Shown: positions 35,097-45,293 of the stretch, one piece after another
How positions within the stretch are numbered: position 1 is the stretch's first letter
Layout of the letters: the number at the start of each line of letters is the position of its first letter
Assembly (NCBI GenBank): GCA_002099365.1
Contig: MSED01000014.1
Coordinates: 2,046,001-2,110,000, forward strand
Origin: Phialophora verrucosa
Lineage: Eukaryota; Ascomycota; Eurotiomycetes; Chaetothyriales; Herpotrichiellaceae
Reading direction: 5' to 3'
DNA: 64,000 nucleotides
Position numbers and translations under genes: made by a program
The notes under the pieces: generated by a model
What the model saw: the letters and a program-made list of their open reading frames with translations, nothing else
Database searches by the model: none
What the model was told of the DNA's origin: nothing

Positions 35097-36122
35097 ATGG
35101 CCGTCAAGGGTTCCAGCATACCTCCTCCACCGGATCCAATCGATGGCAGTTACGAGCCCAAGGCATCGGTGACGACGCTGCCCGCGACGGCGCCGATTGC
35201 CGAGATCCTCGCCGTGCTGGACCGCGATGGCGGCGTCATTTTGAAAGATCTCGTGTCGGCCCAGGAGCTCCGATGCATTGAGACCGAACTGCAGCCCTGG
35301 AAGGAACTCGAGCGGAAAGCTCCAGGCTCCGACCGAGATGCGTTCGTGACAATCCCGCAGTCGACCGTGCTGATCCCTGGACTGGTGGGCAAATCGGCGA
35401 CAATGGCATCCGTCTGTGAGAACGGCACGCTCGGAACAGTTACGCCAAACGATTCTGAAAGACGAATTCGTCAACAAGCGCGAAAAATTTGACGAGCAGA
35501 ATACCATCAACCCGCTGCTGAGTCTGAGTATCGCCATGAACATCGGATACGGCTCTCCCAGACAGCTTCTTCACCGCGACGACGGGATCCACGCGGTCCG
35601 ACATGTCAAGGGCGAGTTTCGACTCGACCGAGCCAGCCAATTTGGCTGCCTGATTGCCGGATGTGAAGTGACCCGGGAAAACGGAGCGACCATGTTTGTC
35701 CCAGGAAGTCACAAATGGGGGGATGATCATTGCGCCGCCACCGCCAGCGACGTTTGCTTCGCAGGTATGTTCTGCCAGATGCATTGCCATCCTCATGAAT
35801 CTGATCCGTGGGCTGACGGCTATTTTGGTCAGAAATGTCCGCCGGGTCCGCGTTGATCTTCCTCGCCTCCTGTTATCATGGAGGCGGGCACAATAGCGTG
35901 CCCAACTCGCAGCGCATCATGTACAGTCTCTTTTTCATCCGGGGCACTCTTCGCACCGAGGAAAACCAATTCCTGGCCATTGCTCGCAGCAAGGCACTGG
36001 GTATGAGTCCTAAAATGCTGGAACTTCTTGGCTACGCAAAACCCACCACAGCATTGGGGGTGGTGGACAACATCGATCCCGCGACAGATATACGGGGTGT
36101 GTGGGACAGAGCAATGATGTGA
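35097..36122 (+). CDS. phytanoyl-CoA dioxygenase (PhyH) family enzyme with an apparent frameshift
   Basis: The frame from ATG 35097 encodes the family's N-terminal part (AVLDRDGGVILKDLVSAQEL, STVLIPGLVGKSATM). Between about 35430 and 35460 the similarity moves to another frame: LRQTILKDEFVNKREKF, then the Fe(II) site QLLHRDDGIHAV and TMFVPGSHKWGDD. A GT-AG intron (35765-35832) then leads to ALIFLASCYHGGGHNSV, with the distal His and 2-oxoglutarate-binding region, ending at 36122. All catalytic elements remain, so a one-base change is the only clear defect. A 55-bp splice (35386-35440) would restore the frame but would delete a conserved block. It is either a recent pseudogene or a sequencing error. 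Members hydroxylate small molecules using Fe(II) and 2-oxoglutarate. It is the left end of the cluster. Confidence 0.72.
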
Positions 36123-36195
36123 AGAAACCCCATAATATATACTCTAATGTCCTGTAATTGCTAAAAATCTTCTTATTGTTCTCTGCATGTCTGCG

Positions 36196-37095
36196 CTATG
36201 GAATCCTCCCCCGGTCGGCCTCGGCCTCGTCCAGAAACGTCTCCACGTCTCGAGCACGCGCCTTCGGAGGCCTGTTCGGCTGAGGAATATGGTTGGCGTT
36301 GGTAAACCCCATGATCCGGAGATACGTCAGACTCAGCTGGTCCTGGTCCTTCTCGGTTCTGACAGAATCCAGTACCGATGCCAACGACACAGTCCGGGCG
36401 GTCCACGACGGATCGCGTTTCTTGATCAATTCGAACAGCTCGCGATATGTGAGCGTCTGAGAGGAGAACAAGCTGTATTCGACCCAGTCCTCGGCGGTCT
36501 CCTCCAGGATTGCCAGCACCGCGCGAGCCGTGTCCCGCACGGAGGTCAAGCTGACCTTTTGCAGACCATCGCCGTACATGTCGAAGGTCTTGCTCTGATG
36601 GTCCGTCACCCACCCACTCCCCAGGTCTTTCAGGTATCTCTGGTTCAAGGGGAGGAGATAGTCCATGAACCATCCGTTGCAGATGATTGTCCACTTGACG
36701 TCACTTTGGCCGCGCAGTGCTTCCCGGACCGCGCCCCGCGACCGCAGAGTATAGACTGGTTGGTCTGGGAAATCTCGCACGTTCACCGTGTACTCTGACG
36801 GAATGAAGTGTTTACACCTCGGCGACCGTGTGCACGCCTTCAGGAGGGCCAGGTGCGCGGAGACAAACGTGTCGTCAGGACCGGCCGGTGTCGAGACCAC
36901 GGCATCACAGTCCGCGAGCTGTTGGCAGAGTTCTTCCACCGTGTATTTGGTCACCCTCTGCTCCACGTGGACGTCTTCAGGAAGCTTGTTTTTTCTGCTA
37001 CTCAGCAGCACGACGTCGTGGGCTGCTGGTGATTTGTAGAATTCCTCGAGGAAATATCGCCCGACATCGCCGAACCCAGCAAGGGCGATCTTCAT
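36196..37095 (-). CDS. NmrA-like / isoflavone-reductase-like NAD(P)-binding protein
   Basis: A single exon of 299 residues. ATG 37095 is chosen because it starts directly at the Rossmann fold (MKIALAGFGDVGRYF, GxGxxG); the in-frame extension upstream begins with GTG, not ATG. Later blocks include VVSTPAGPDDTFVSAH, HFIPSEYTVNVRDFP, KWTIICNGWFMDYLLP and TYRELFELI, the usual order of fungal isoflavone-reductase-like proteins. They reduce small aromatic or enone substrates with NADPH, or act as redox-sensing regulators. It is convergent with the PhyH gene (73 bp apart) and divergent from the cupin gene. Confidence 0.85.
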   Translation of the reverse strand: MKIALAGFGDVGRYFLEEFYKSPAAHDVVLLSSRKNKLPEDVHVEQRVTKYTVEELCQQLADCDAVVSTPAGPDDTFVSAHLALLKACTRSPRCKHFIPSEYTVNVRDFPDQPVYTLRSRGAVREALRGQSDVKWTIICNGWFMDYLLPLNQRYLKDLGSGWVTDHQSKTFDMYGDGLQKVSLTSVRDTARAVLAILEETAEDWVEYSLFSSQTLTYRELFELIKKRDPSWTARTVSLASVLDSVRTEKDQDQLSLTYLRIMGFTNANHIPQPNRPPKARARDVETFLDEAEADRGRIP

Positions 37096-37617
37096 CGTCG
37101 ACAGCAGGTTAGATCCGTGGATATCGATATTGGTCACCAGTCAAACTCGTGTGAAAGAAGAGAAGAAAATGATCAGCGCGACGAAGACGAGTGGTTCGTC
37201 CTTGAAGCCTCGGTTGCTCGCACGTCTACGTCGAGTTCCCGGCCATTGGGTTCGCTTATCTTTCGTCCCCGAAACTCAAGATGTCTTGGCCTTCCCGATG
37301 CTGGAGATTCCTTCGTTACTCAGCATCATCTGGTGGGTCACTAAATAGACGGGCCGTATCGATGAAAGGAATTCTTTCTTTCCTCTTCCGGTCAGTTACC
37401 GAAATGGCGATCCCATACCGGTCGTGGCCTGGATTCTCGATATGTAATGAAGTTTCAGCCTTTCGACATGACATATCTCGTCGAAGCTCGCTCGCCACAC
37501 ACGATCGAATACTTTCACCATTCAGCCCAAGATCTTGCTGGACAACAGCAATTCCCCAGAGAACTTAATCACTGCCCCTGAATTCCACATTCTACACACT
37601 CATCTATTGGAAATACA
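37096..37617. promoter_or_regulatory. divergent promoter between NmrA-like and cupin genes
   Basis: 522 bases shared by two divergent genes. It contains an inverted zinc-cluster-type motif CGG-N7-CCG at 37389-37401. No other gene is seen. Confidence 0.35.
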
Positions 37618-37995
37618 ATGCCCCCCTCAATCCCGAACTTGACGGGCAGCGCCGACCCAGCAGCCACACCATACGGCAAGCACACCTCATTCCCCTGGGT
37701 CCCGATGCCAGATTGGGGCGGGTCAAAATCGATCATCTACCGCTCCGCCGATGGCAAGGTCGTGGCCTCGGCGGCCAAGGAGTCCGGGGCCAACACGCTC
37801 ACGTACCCTTGCGACGAGTTCTTCTACGTCACGGCCGGGTGGATCAAGTTGGCCATCCACGGCGGCGAGACCTTTACGCTGCACACCGGCGACTTTGTCT
37901 ACTTGAAGAAAGGCACGACCGTGGACTTTGAGTTCGGGCCGGAGTTTACCAATGTTGCTGTTTTCATTGATGACGAGAGGATCACTTTGATGTAA
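37618..37995 (+). CDS. small single-domain cupin (EutQ/Cupin_3-like)
   Basis: A single exon of 125 residues. The fold is seen as YPCDEFFYVTAGWIKLAIHG, then ETFTLHTGDFVYLKKG and TTVDFEFGPEFTNV. In metal-dependent cupins the first motif holds HxH and a Glu and the second a His. Here the histidines are replaced (YPCDE keeps only the acidic residue; the second motif has no His), as in EutQ and Cupin_3 proteins. It may therefore be a non-metal binding protein, an isomerase or a cyclase. A role in the cluster pathway is inferred from position. Confidence 0.78.
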   Translation: MPPSIPNLTGSADPAATPYGKHTSFPWVPMPDWGGSKSIIYRSADGKVVASAAKESGANTLTYPCDEFFYVTAGWIKLAIHGGETFTLHTGDFVYLKKGTTVDFEFGPEFTNVAVFIDDERITLM

Positions 37996-38292
37996 TTGTT
38001 TAATGATTTGATTAATTGGACGTGGAGGGGTCGATCGAAGTGGACCGTGGAAAGAAACTCTGAAAGGGCAGTAGTAGTAGCTCTAGGCTGGGCACTCTGT
38101 GTACCCTTGGGAATCAAGATGTGTGTATTGTCTATCATCAAGACGCGTATATCTTGTCTATCATCTATCATCATGACAGTGGTATGTAAGTCCATCTCTG
38201 TCACAAGCTCATTCGTCTCGGTCACTTGTCTCTCTACCCAATGGAATTTCGGCTCGAGGGGACCTCGCCTCTCTCCACAATGCTCGTCTCGC

Positions 38293-39978
38293 TTACTCTA
38301 CTCGGTGAAATCTCAGCTCCAGGCGGTGGCCTTTAGGCCCTGACATGTACGCATCGACGGCCTCCATATCCCCGTGATCATGGATGGTCGTCCTGTAATT
38401 GGTATAGATGCTCGCGACCAAATATTTCATTGCTACAACGTGAAGTTAGTGGTCATTCAAAGTAGGATTAGACGGCAGTCACAACACTCACAGTAGAAGG
38501 CGAAATGAGTGCCGATACACATTCGTCCACCGCTGCCAAACGCCCAGAACCAGTGCCTCATCGTGGCCAGCTGTGTCGGTGAGGCGTCCAGCCATCGCTG
38601 CGGCCTCCAAGAGTGCGGATCGGGGAATACCTCGGGCGTCCTGTGTAAGGAGTATGCTGAGCATTGCACAATCGTGCCCGCCGGGATGTCGGGGATGCCC
38701 CCCAGCGTACACGGCTTGGGGACTCGGCGAGGCTGTCCCCCGGGCACAGGAGCCCAGAGTCGCAAGGTTTCCATGATAACGGCATGGAGGATAGGTAAGG
38801 AATCGACGTCTTGAGGCGGTACGATGTCGTCGATCTCGACCTTTTGCGAAGGATCGAATTTCAGCGGCGGGTCCAACGAGCGCAACTCCTCGCGCAGTTT
38901 GTCTTGCCACGCTGGGTGCCGGCACATCTCCCAGAAGAGATACGTCTCGGTGTTGCCGCTCGTTTCGAAGGCCGCCGAGTTATGCGCGAACATGTCACTG
39001 GCGATTTGGTACCGTTGGGGGTACTGCTGGGGTTTCGCGTCGACGGTGCTCATGGTTTTCAAGGCCTGTTCAAACACTACCGGCTGGTCTTCCGTCGACA
39101 GCCAAGTCCCGTGCGCCAGAAGTTGCTGGGCCTTGTCGCATTTGACCAGATTCCAGTCCTCGGCCTTGCGGAATGCCACGTCCACCCATGCCGGAATCAG
39201 GAAGATACCCAGCCTGCGAAGGAAATTCGCAAACTCCGGGAATTCGTAGCGCCAAAAGGTGTATTTGGCGGGTGCGAAGAATCCCTCGAGATAGCGCTTC
39301 CGTTCGCTAGCATCCCGGAGGAAATTGCTGCGGAGGGATTTCCCAAATTGCCATTGAACAAAGGTGTCCATCGAGTAGGCGTAGCTCAGCTCAAGGACTT
39401 CGACCGGTCTGCCTCTGACCGCTGCGTTCTCCACGATGGGCAAACAGTCGCCAAACAGAGTATCTCGGATGGCCGCCCGTGCAGATTGCGATGACATAAT
39501 GAAGGATTTCGAGAAGGTGTTGGAAATCAAGCGCTTCCGGGCCGTATGACTCGCATTGTCCTCGAATGTGAAGATGTTCTCAGTCCTGCGGGACGATAGA
39601 CGTGTTAAGTATTAGAGCGATGGGATTATGTCTCAGAGCACGTACATACCCGTAGATGGCAAATCCGTGAAAGTACCAGGGCACTTTGGGGAACCCGCCC
39701 TGATAGACGGGCTTAAGTCCGTCGTGGAAGCAATTGAGACTGAGGAGATTGGGAGCCAGTCGGACGGCGGGTCCCTTCTTCATGTGCTGGTCGTACACGG
39801 TCCTGTTTTCCTGTTCGGACCATCTCATCCATAGCAGCCAGATGGGACTGAAACTGCAGGACCAGTGCGCGTTGGGCACAGCGGCCAGTGGTGACAAGAA
39901 CACTGGGTAGAGGAAGAAGCGATAAAAAGCGGCGCCGATGGCAATGCAAATTACAAGGGAGAAGAGAAGGAACTCCAT
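38293..39978 (-). CDS. membrane-bound cytochrome P450 monooxygenase
   Basis: Three exons, 39978-39650, 39585-38492 and 38432-38293, give 520 residues, a normal microsomal P450 length. The N-terminus is a membrane anchor (LLFSLVICIAIGAAFYRFFL), followed by a Pro-containing hinge. An I-helix-like block with AFETSGNTETYLFW holds the oxygen-activation Thr. The ExxR motif is ETLRL (Glu near 382, Arg near 385). The haem loop is FGSGGRMCIGTHF with the ligand Cys near 466. Exon 3 (MKYLVASIYTNYRTTI, ending LRFHRVE) completes the final helix; without splicing the end is lost. The subfamily is not assigned. It shares a promoter region with the permease, which suggests co-regulation. Confidence 0.93.
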
Positions 39979-40634
39979 GGTGATGTGATGCTAACGAGAG
40001 AAAGGTCGATCAACCGACGATGTCGTCCAGACGTGTCGCCCAGGAGTGAAGTCGACGAGGTGCAATTGCTCTTGTACACGAGCATACCTCTAACTGGCAG
40101 ACTGATCCATGTCAATGAATAAGCGACACTCGACGGCGTCTCCATCGAAAAGGAAATGATGGTCAAATTGCTACGTTCGCATTCGTGTCGAAAGGGGTAG
40201 TTAATCCTCTACATCTAGTGTACCACTGATAACAAGAGTCCGTCGTCTTCCTCGTATTCGCCCTCTCCACCAGGCCAGTCGCTTGCGGGCCACAGTGGAT
40301 CTTTCCTCTTTCGACCGCGATCCCGACTTGGACGGGACGGAACCAACTCGGTGGGGGGGAGGGGACGGCTTCAAAGGTCGAGATCGACTTTAGCTCCTTG
40401 TTCGCCCATACCTATTTGGTGAGTTTTGCGAACCTTTATCACACTGCAAGATGCAGGTACTGCGATAAGGCGACGAACCACCGTCGCCTATCCATGGACT
40501 CTATAATATCCAGAATATTTCGTGTCCCAACCCCCAGAGTAAAGGGTGATGGTTAAAGAGCTTCCATTTCTCAAATCCGCGTGCCCCGGTTTCTACCGTA
40601 CAATCTCCCCCTCCTCGCCCCCCTCTCTCCCGCC
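39979..40634. promoter_or_regulatory. divergent promoter between P450 and permease genes
   Basis: 656 bases without a gene lie between the start codons of the P450 (-) and the permease (+). Several CGG-containing words occur (for example around 40335-40350). Shared control is plausible but not shown. Confidence 0.4.
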
Positions 40635-42393
40635 ATGATGATGTCGGAAATGAAGGAGACCAAGGTCGGCACCGTCCTCGACCATGAGGTCAGCAACGAG
40701 GCCGGCAGCATACTTCCCGCCGCGGAAAATGCGGACCATCTTCGTCGACGAGTAGGCAACCGGCAGATTCAACTGTTGACCATCGGCGGTGCCATTGGGA
40801 CGGGTCTCTTCGTCAGTATCGGCGGCGCCCTCAACAAGGGAGGCCCAGCGGGCTTGTTCCTGGGATGGTTCTTCTACTGCGTGGTGGCGGCGGCCATCAA
40901 CAACGGCATGGCCGAAATGACCACCTACATGCCCGTCAGCGGTGGCTACATTCGCCTGGCCGGCAAATGGGTCGACGACGCCTTCAGCTTTATGGCCGGG
41001 TGGAATTTCTTCGCCTACGAAGTCCTGGCCATTCCGTTTGAGATTACCGCCATCAGTCTGGTACTCTCGTTCTGGCGAGACGACATCCCCATCGCCGCAG
41101 TCTGCTGTGTCTGTATTGTCCTGTACTTGTGAGTGTGACAACCCTAACTCCCCCGGCAGTAAGCTCGAGCGAACAGGCTGACCTTTTCACTCTCCACTCC
41201 AAAGCGCCATCAATATCCTGGCGGTCCGCGTCTATGGTGAAGCCGAGTTCTGGCTGTCGAGCGGCAAGGTCATCTTGATCCTGGTCCTCTACTCCTTCAC
41301 CTTTATCGCCATGGTGGGCGGAAACCCAAAGCACGACGCGTTCGGGTTTCGATACTGGAACAGCCCCGGCGCCTTTGCCGAGTACATCCACAGCGGGTCC
41401 CTCGGGCGCTTCGAAGGGTTTTTCTACTGTTTCTGCTACGGGCCCTTTCTGATCACGGGGCCGGAATACATCTCGATGGTCGGCGCCGAGGCCAAACACC
41501 CGCGCGTGTACCTAAAGAACGCGTTCAAGACCGTCTACTGGCGGTTCGCCTTCTTCTTCATCGGCGGCTCCCTCTGCGTCGGCGTCTGTATCGCGTACAA
41601 CGACCCGACGCTCGTCGCCATCCTGACCGGAGACAAGACCGGCAAGGGCACCGCGGCCGCGTCACCGTACGTGATTGCCATGCAGAACCTAGGCGTCGAA
41701 GGCCTGCCGCACCTCGTCAACGCGCTGTTGATCACGAGCATCTTCTCCGCGGGCAACACGTACATCTACGTGGCTACGAGGACGTTGTACGGGTTGTCCC
41801 TCGAGGGCCGCGCGCCGGCGTTGCTGCGGAAGTGCACCAAGTCCGGCGTGCCCATCTACTGCCTGTTGGTCGTCATGTCGTTTGCCTTCCTCTCGTTCCT
41901 GCAGCTCTCGGCGGGCACGGCTCAGGTGCTGACGTGGCTGATCAACCTGATCACCGGCGTCGGCGTGGTCAACTACATGGTCATGGCGACGACGTACCTC
42001 TTCTTCCACCGGGCGTGCGTGCAACAAGGCGTCGACCGCCGCGCGTTCCCTTACTTTGCGCGGTTCCAACCGTGGTCGACCTGGATCGCCCTGGTGGCTG
42101 AGGGCATTAACTTGATCTTCTACGGCTACGCCACCTTCCTGCCCGGCTGGTTCACCCTGGCCGACTTTTTCGCCTACTACACCGTCGTCGGGCTCTGTCC
42201 GATCCTTTACATCGGCTGGAAAGTGGTCAAGCGGACCAAGTTTGTCAAGCCCACCGAGGCCGATCTGGTCTGGGAACGACCCGTCATCGACGCGTACGAG
42301 GCTTCTATCATCAGCAAGCCCATTGGGTTCTGGACCGAGATGGGACAGCTGGTCGGCATGTACCGGCACGTCAGAGACGATGAGCGGATTTGA
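40635..42393 (+). CDS. amino acid permease (APC superfamily, fungal AAT type)
   Basis: Exons 40635-41128 and 41205-42393 encode 560 residues. ATG 40635 is used because the frame upstream starts only with GTG. The N-terminal motif RQIQLLTIGGAIGTGLFVSI is diagnostic of the fungal amino-acid transporter family. PVSGGYIRLAGKWVDDAFSF, the blocks GPEYISMVGAEAKHPRVYLK and FSAGNTYIYVATRTLYGLSL follow, with about twelve membrane helices and a cytosolic C-terminus. Such permeases import amino acids with protons across the plasma membrane. Its place in the cluster, beside two amine-type oxidases, suggests it imports the substrate. The exact specificity cannot be read from sequence. Confidence 0.93.
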
Positions 42394-43162
42394 CCATCAA
42401 CACGCAGTACGAGGTACTGTAGTGGTAGAATAAGTAATTTCCCGACAGTGAGAGGGTGACCGTGATGCCGGGATGGGTGAATCTCTCGGCCTGGAAGCAA
42501 AGGGAGTGAAGTGGCGTTTTTGCAATCAACCAACAGACTTCGAATGATGGGGTGCATCGAATTCTGGGGGTGGGTGCGAGCCTTGTCAGATTGATAGGTC
42601 TCCAGGTTGAATTCCATATCCCTGGACTCTTGAAATGCGAGAAGGACACGGCCACTAATTACTCTAGTCTTTCCCTGGAGTCGTCTAATGTGCCGTCTTC
42701 TTATTTTCCTGTAGAGGTGGCCATTCATCCCCTTAGCACAGTCTGAACCGGGTTAGTGACTTTACAACGAGCGCCCACGGCCTAGAACATGCACTACTAT
42801 AAGTTGGCGCCGGGTCTCATTCGACGACTTTTAAGGGCCTCGAAAAGCCGTAGGGACCCACTTGCCATACTCGGCAGGAACCCGAGGTCTGCCTCCCCGG
42901 GCTTCTCCAAATCGTCATCCTTGTTCGGCCGCGGCGCACATGGTCATGCGGGTTTGCGGAGATCCGTCGCTTCAACCGTAGTCGAGCTGGAAGAACCGAG
43001 AATTTCCATGGCAGGAGGAGGAGCGAATGCAAGAACCGAGGGCGTGGGTGATGATCCTTCATGCACTCCGTGCTCCGTACAGACAGACTGCCTGGTTTCA
43101 TTAGGTGAATAATCTACCACCAACCACTCATGCATCCCCCGGACACGGCTGAACGCCGCTAG
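42394..43162. other. intergenic region between permease and regulator
   Basis: The two genes converge here. A 107-codon frame at 42789-43112 begins with ATG but has no known motif, and an equally long frame lies opposite. I see no support for a gene. Confidence 0.35.
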
Positions 43163-44602
43163 TTACAGGAGGAGCAAGTTCCAATTCTTCTGGAGAGCCA
43201 AAGACAGCCACGAACACTTGGACCCTGCCGCGTGCAGGGCCCAAAGCTCCTCCAACATCTCGATTGCCCAGAGGTTGGCGGGGATGCGATTCATCGAGAA
43301 CAAGGCCCGGAACCGCTTGCGGACCTCGTCGCGCAACTCGGGCTCGTCTTCGCCCAGCTCGGCCGCGGCCGTGAGCAGAGGGAGCGCCAGTACAATGTGA
43401 TACGAGCAGCCTGCCGGGATTTCCATAATGTCGTCGAGGATGTCGCGGGCGTGTTTTCGGATGACATCTTCCGTCTCCGTCTCCTCAGACGCCGTGAGGG
43501 TTGTTCTTTCCCAGTCACTGGCACAGGAGGAGGATGTGTGGATGCCCACGGACGCGGTCGTCCGATACAGCATGACCAGGCCGTGCTTGCGGAAGGCGTT
43601 GCTCACGAGGTACAGGTTGCGGTCTTCCTCGGGGGACTCCCAGTCTAGCAATTCGTGCTCTAGCGTTTCTTCCAGGGCGTAGTCGCGGGCACAGTGGTCG
43701 AGGATGGCTCGACAGTAGCGGCACACGGTGCTCAGGAGGTAGTAGATCTCGGTCGAGTAGCCCGCGACAGGGTGAAACACGCGCCGCATGGACGGGATGC
43801 AGTGGTAGATTTCGGGCGTGTTGAGCGGCGTCTGCTGCTGGGGGGTCACGAAGAACGCCGACGCCTGGTCCCAGTAGATGTAGCAGCCTAGTGCCAATTG
43901 CACGAACGGGTCCTCGATGGAACCCGTCTCGGCGACCATCATGTCGATGAGCGCTCGCGCCCCGTACAGATGCGGCTGTCCGATGTCGAGCTTGTTCTCT
44001 TGGTCCGTCCACGCCGCGGACATGCCCAGGATGTACATGGTGAGGAAGGACGCCTCCGCGGGTCGGTCGTTCTGATTGAGCTCCTCGCGGAAAAACGCGA
44101 GTGCGCGCGCCCTCTCCTCCAAGCACGACGTGAGGGCGGCCGCGCTGAAGAACCCCTCGTGTGCCAGGCTGATGCTCTGAAGACTGTGGAGCAGAGAGGG
44201 CGAAGCGTCCAGGTATTTCAGGATTGGGAACGACAGCGGATTGATCTCCGGGTCGATGACCATGATCTGGCTGGCTCGCTCCAGCCAATATTGGAGCGAG
44301 CGAAGATTGACGTGCGACGACATCGACGACAGACACCGTCCTGGACTCAGCCACGGCACTTCAATCACCCACTGTGCCCGGCGGGGCACCGACCGACACA
44401 CCGACCCCCGTTGTTGACACCGAAGGCAGACTGGGAGCGTTTCATCACATTTTACCCGTCGTCGTTTGCATTCGTGACAACCGGACCGGCTGTGTCTTCT
44501 CTGATTAGGACGATCGACTTGGTGAGGATTGCACGGTGTCGTGATTTTGGTCCTGGCCGCGGTTTGGGTCGTGGCAAAGCGGACGCGATATCTTGAGCTC
44601 AT
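43163..44602 (-). CDS. Zn2Cys6 transcription factor, probable cluster regulator
   Basis: A single exon of 479 residues. ATG 44602 is used because the upstream in-frame start is GTG. The zinc cluster is perfect: cysteines at 42, 45, 52, 59, 62 and 69 (GCHECKRRRVKCDETLPVCL, then RCQQRGSVC), CX2CX6CX6CX2CX6C. The C-terminal part is the fungal-specific regulatory domain (Fungal_trans_2 type), with SLQSISLAHEGFFSAAALTS, GARALIDMMVAETG and LNTPEIYHCIPSMRR. These proteins bind CGG half-sites as dimers. Its central position among transporter and oxidoreductase genes makes it the likely pathway-specific regulator; this is inference. Confidence 0.9.
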   Translation of the reverse strand: MSSRYRVRFATTQTAARTKITTPCNPHQVDRPNQRRHSRSGCHECKRRRVKCDETLPVCLRCQQRGSVCRSVPRRAQWVIEVPWLSPGRCLSSMSSHVNLRSLQYWLERASQIMVIDPEINPLSFPILKYLDASPSLLHSLQSISLAHEGFFSAAALTSCLEERARALAFFREELNQNDRPAEASFLTMYILGMSAAWTDQENKLDIGQPHLYGARALIDMMVAETGSIEDPFVQLALGCYIYWDQASAFFVTPQQQTPLNTPEIYHCIPSMRRVFHPVAGYSTEIYYLLSTVCRYCRAILDHCARDYALEETLEHELLDWESPEEDRNLYLVSNAFRKHGLVMLYRTTASVGIHTSSSCASDWERTTLTASEETETEDVIRKHARDILDDIMEIPAGCSYHIVLALPLLTAAAELGEDEPELRDEVRKRFRALFSMNRIPANLWAIEMLEELWALHAAGSKCSWLSLALQKNWNLLLL

Positions 44603-45293
44603 GATCACGTCGTCGAGAAGTAACCGGGGCAGGGACAGCCTAGGTCAGGTTAGGTCGGATGTCGTTGTTGATGAGAATCACTCAATTGTCGTACAGCATC
44701 CGCCGAGGGTTGGACAATGAACCAAGAGAGGATCAGTTCAAGGCTGGAATGGAGGCCTCGGCTTGGTGACGACAAGAGACCCAAGTAGCAGCCAAACTCC
44801 TTATCTCGGGCCAATCGATCAGCTGAGATCCCACCATTTCTACCAGCTTCTGGGCCCCAGCGACGCCGGGCGCCAGGTGGATCCCTCGCCCGGGGGATAA
44901 GCCATGCCAAGTTCACGATAATCGGGTTGGCTTTGCAACCGACATGTCTCCCATCGGTACGAGTAAACCTCCTCCTAATACTCCGTATTCGTGAATAGTC
45001 ACCGAATCGGTATTCGATTGAAATGTCTTGTCTTCAAATACGGAATTGCGTCTATCACCGGTTCCAGTTTGGACTCGAGGGGATTCTGCTGCCTACGTAT
45101 CCACTGTACTCCTGGTTGATACTATCTAGATTTCCCTTATGCTAGGCCGAAGATGAGATCGACCTGACAGACCCAGTGGCCCTGAGAAATCAGTTAAATC
45201 GGGCCACCTCTATATGCCCGAAGAGGCTCCCACTTTCAGTGCTGCCAGTCTCTAATTATCGCTCAATAATTACCCAATCTCCCCCAAGTTACC
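44603..45293. promoter_or_regulatory. divergent promoter between regulator and second NmrA-like gene
   Basis: No gene. At 44982-44989 lies TCCGTATT and at 45037-45044 its inverse AATACGGA. Between them is an everted triplet pair CCG-N3-CGG (45002-45010), followed by GGTATTCG, which echoes CGTATTCG at 44984. A TATA-like CTCTATATG lies near 45210, about 80 bases before the NmrA-like start. These look like zinc-cluster half-sites, but binding is unproven. Confidence 0.45.

Noticed and set aside
42789..43112. Small 107-residue ORF between permease and regulator
   Set aside because: No recognisable domain or leader, and an equally long frame lies on the opposite strand.
43515..44596. Long frames overlapping the Zn2Cys6 gene on both strands
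   Set aside because: Shadows of the GC-rich regulator exon; only the minus-strand frame with the zinc cluster and fungal regulatory domain shows conserved motifs.
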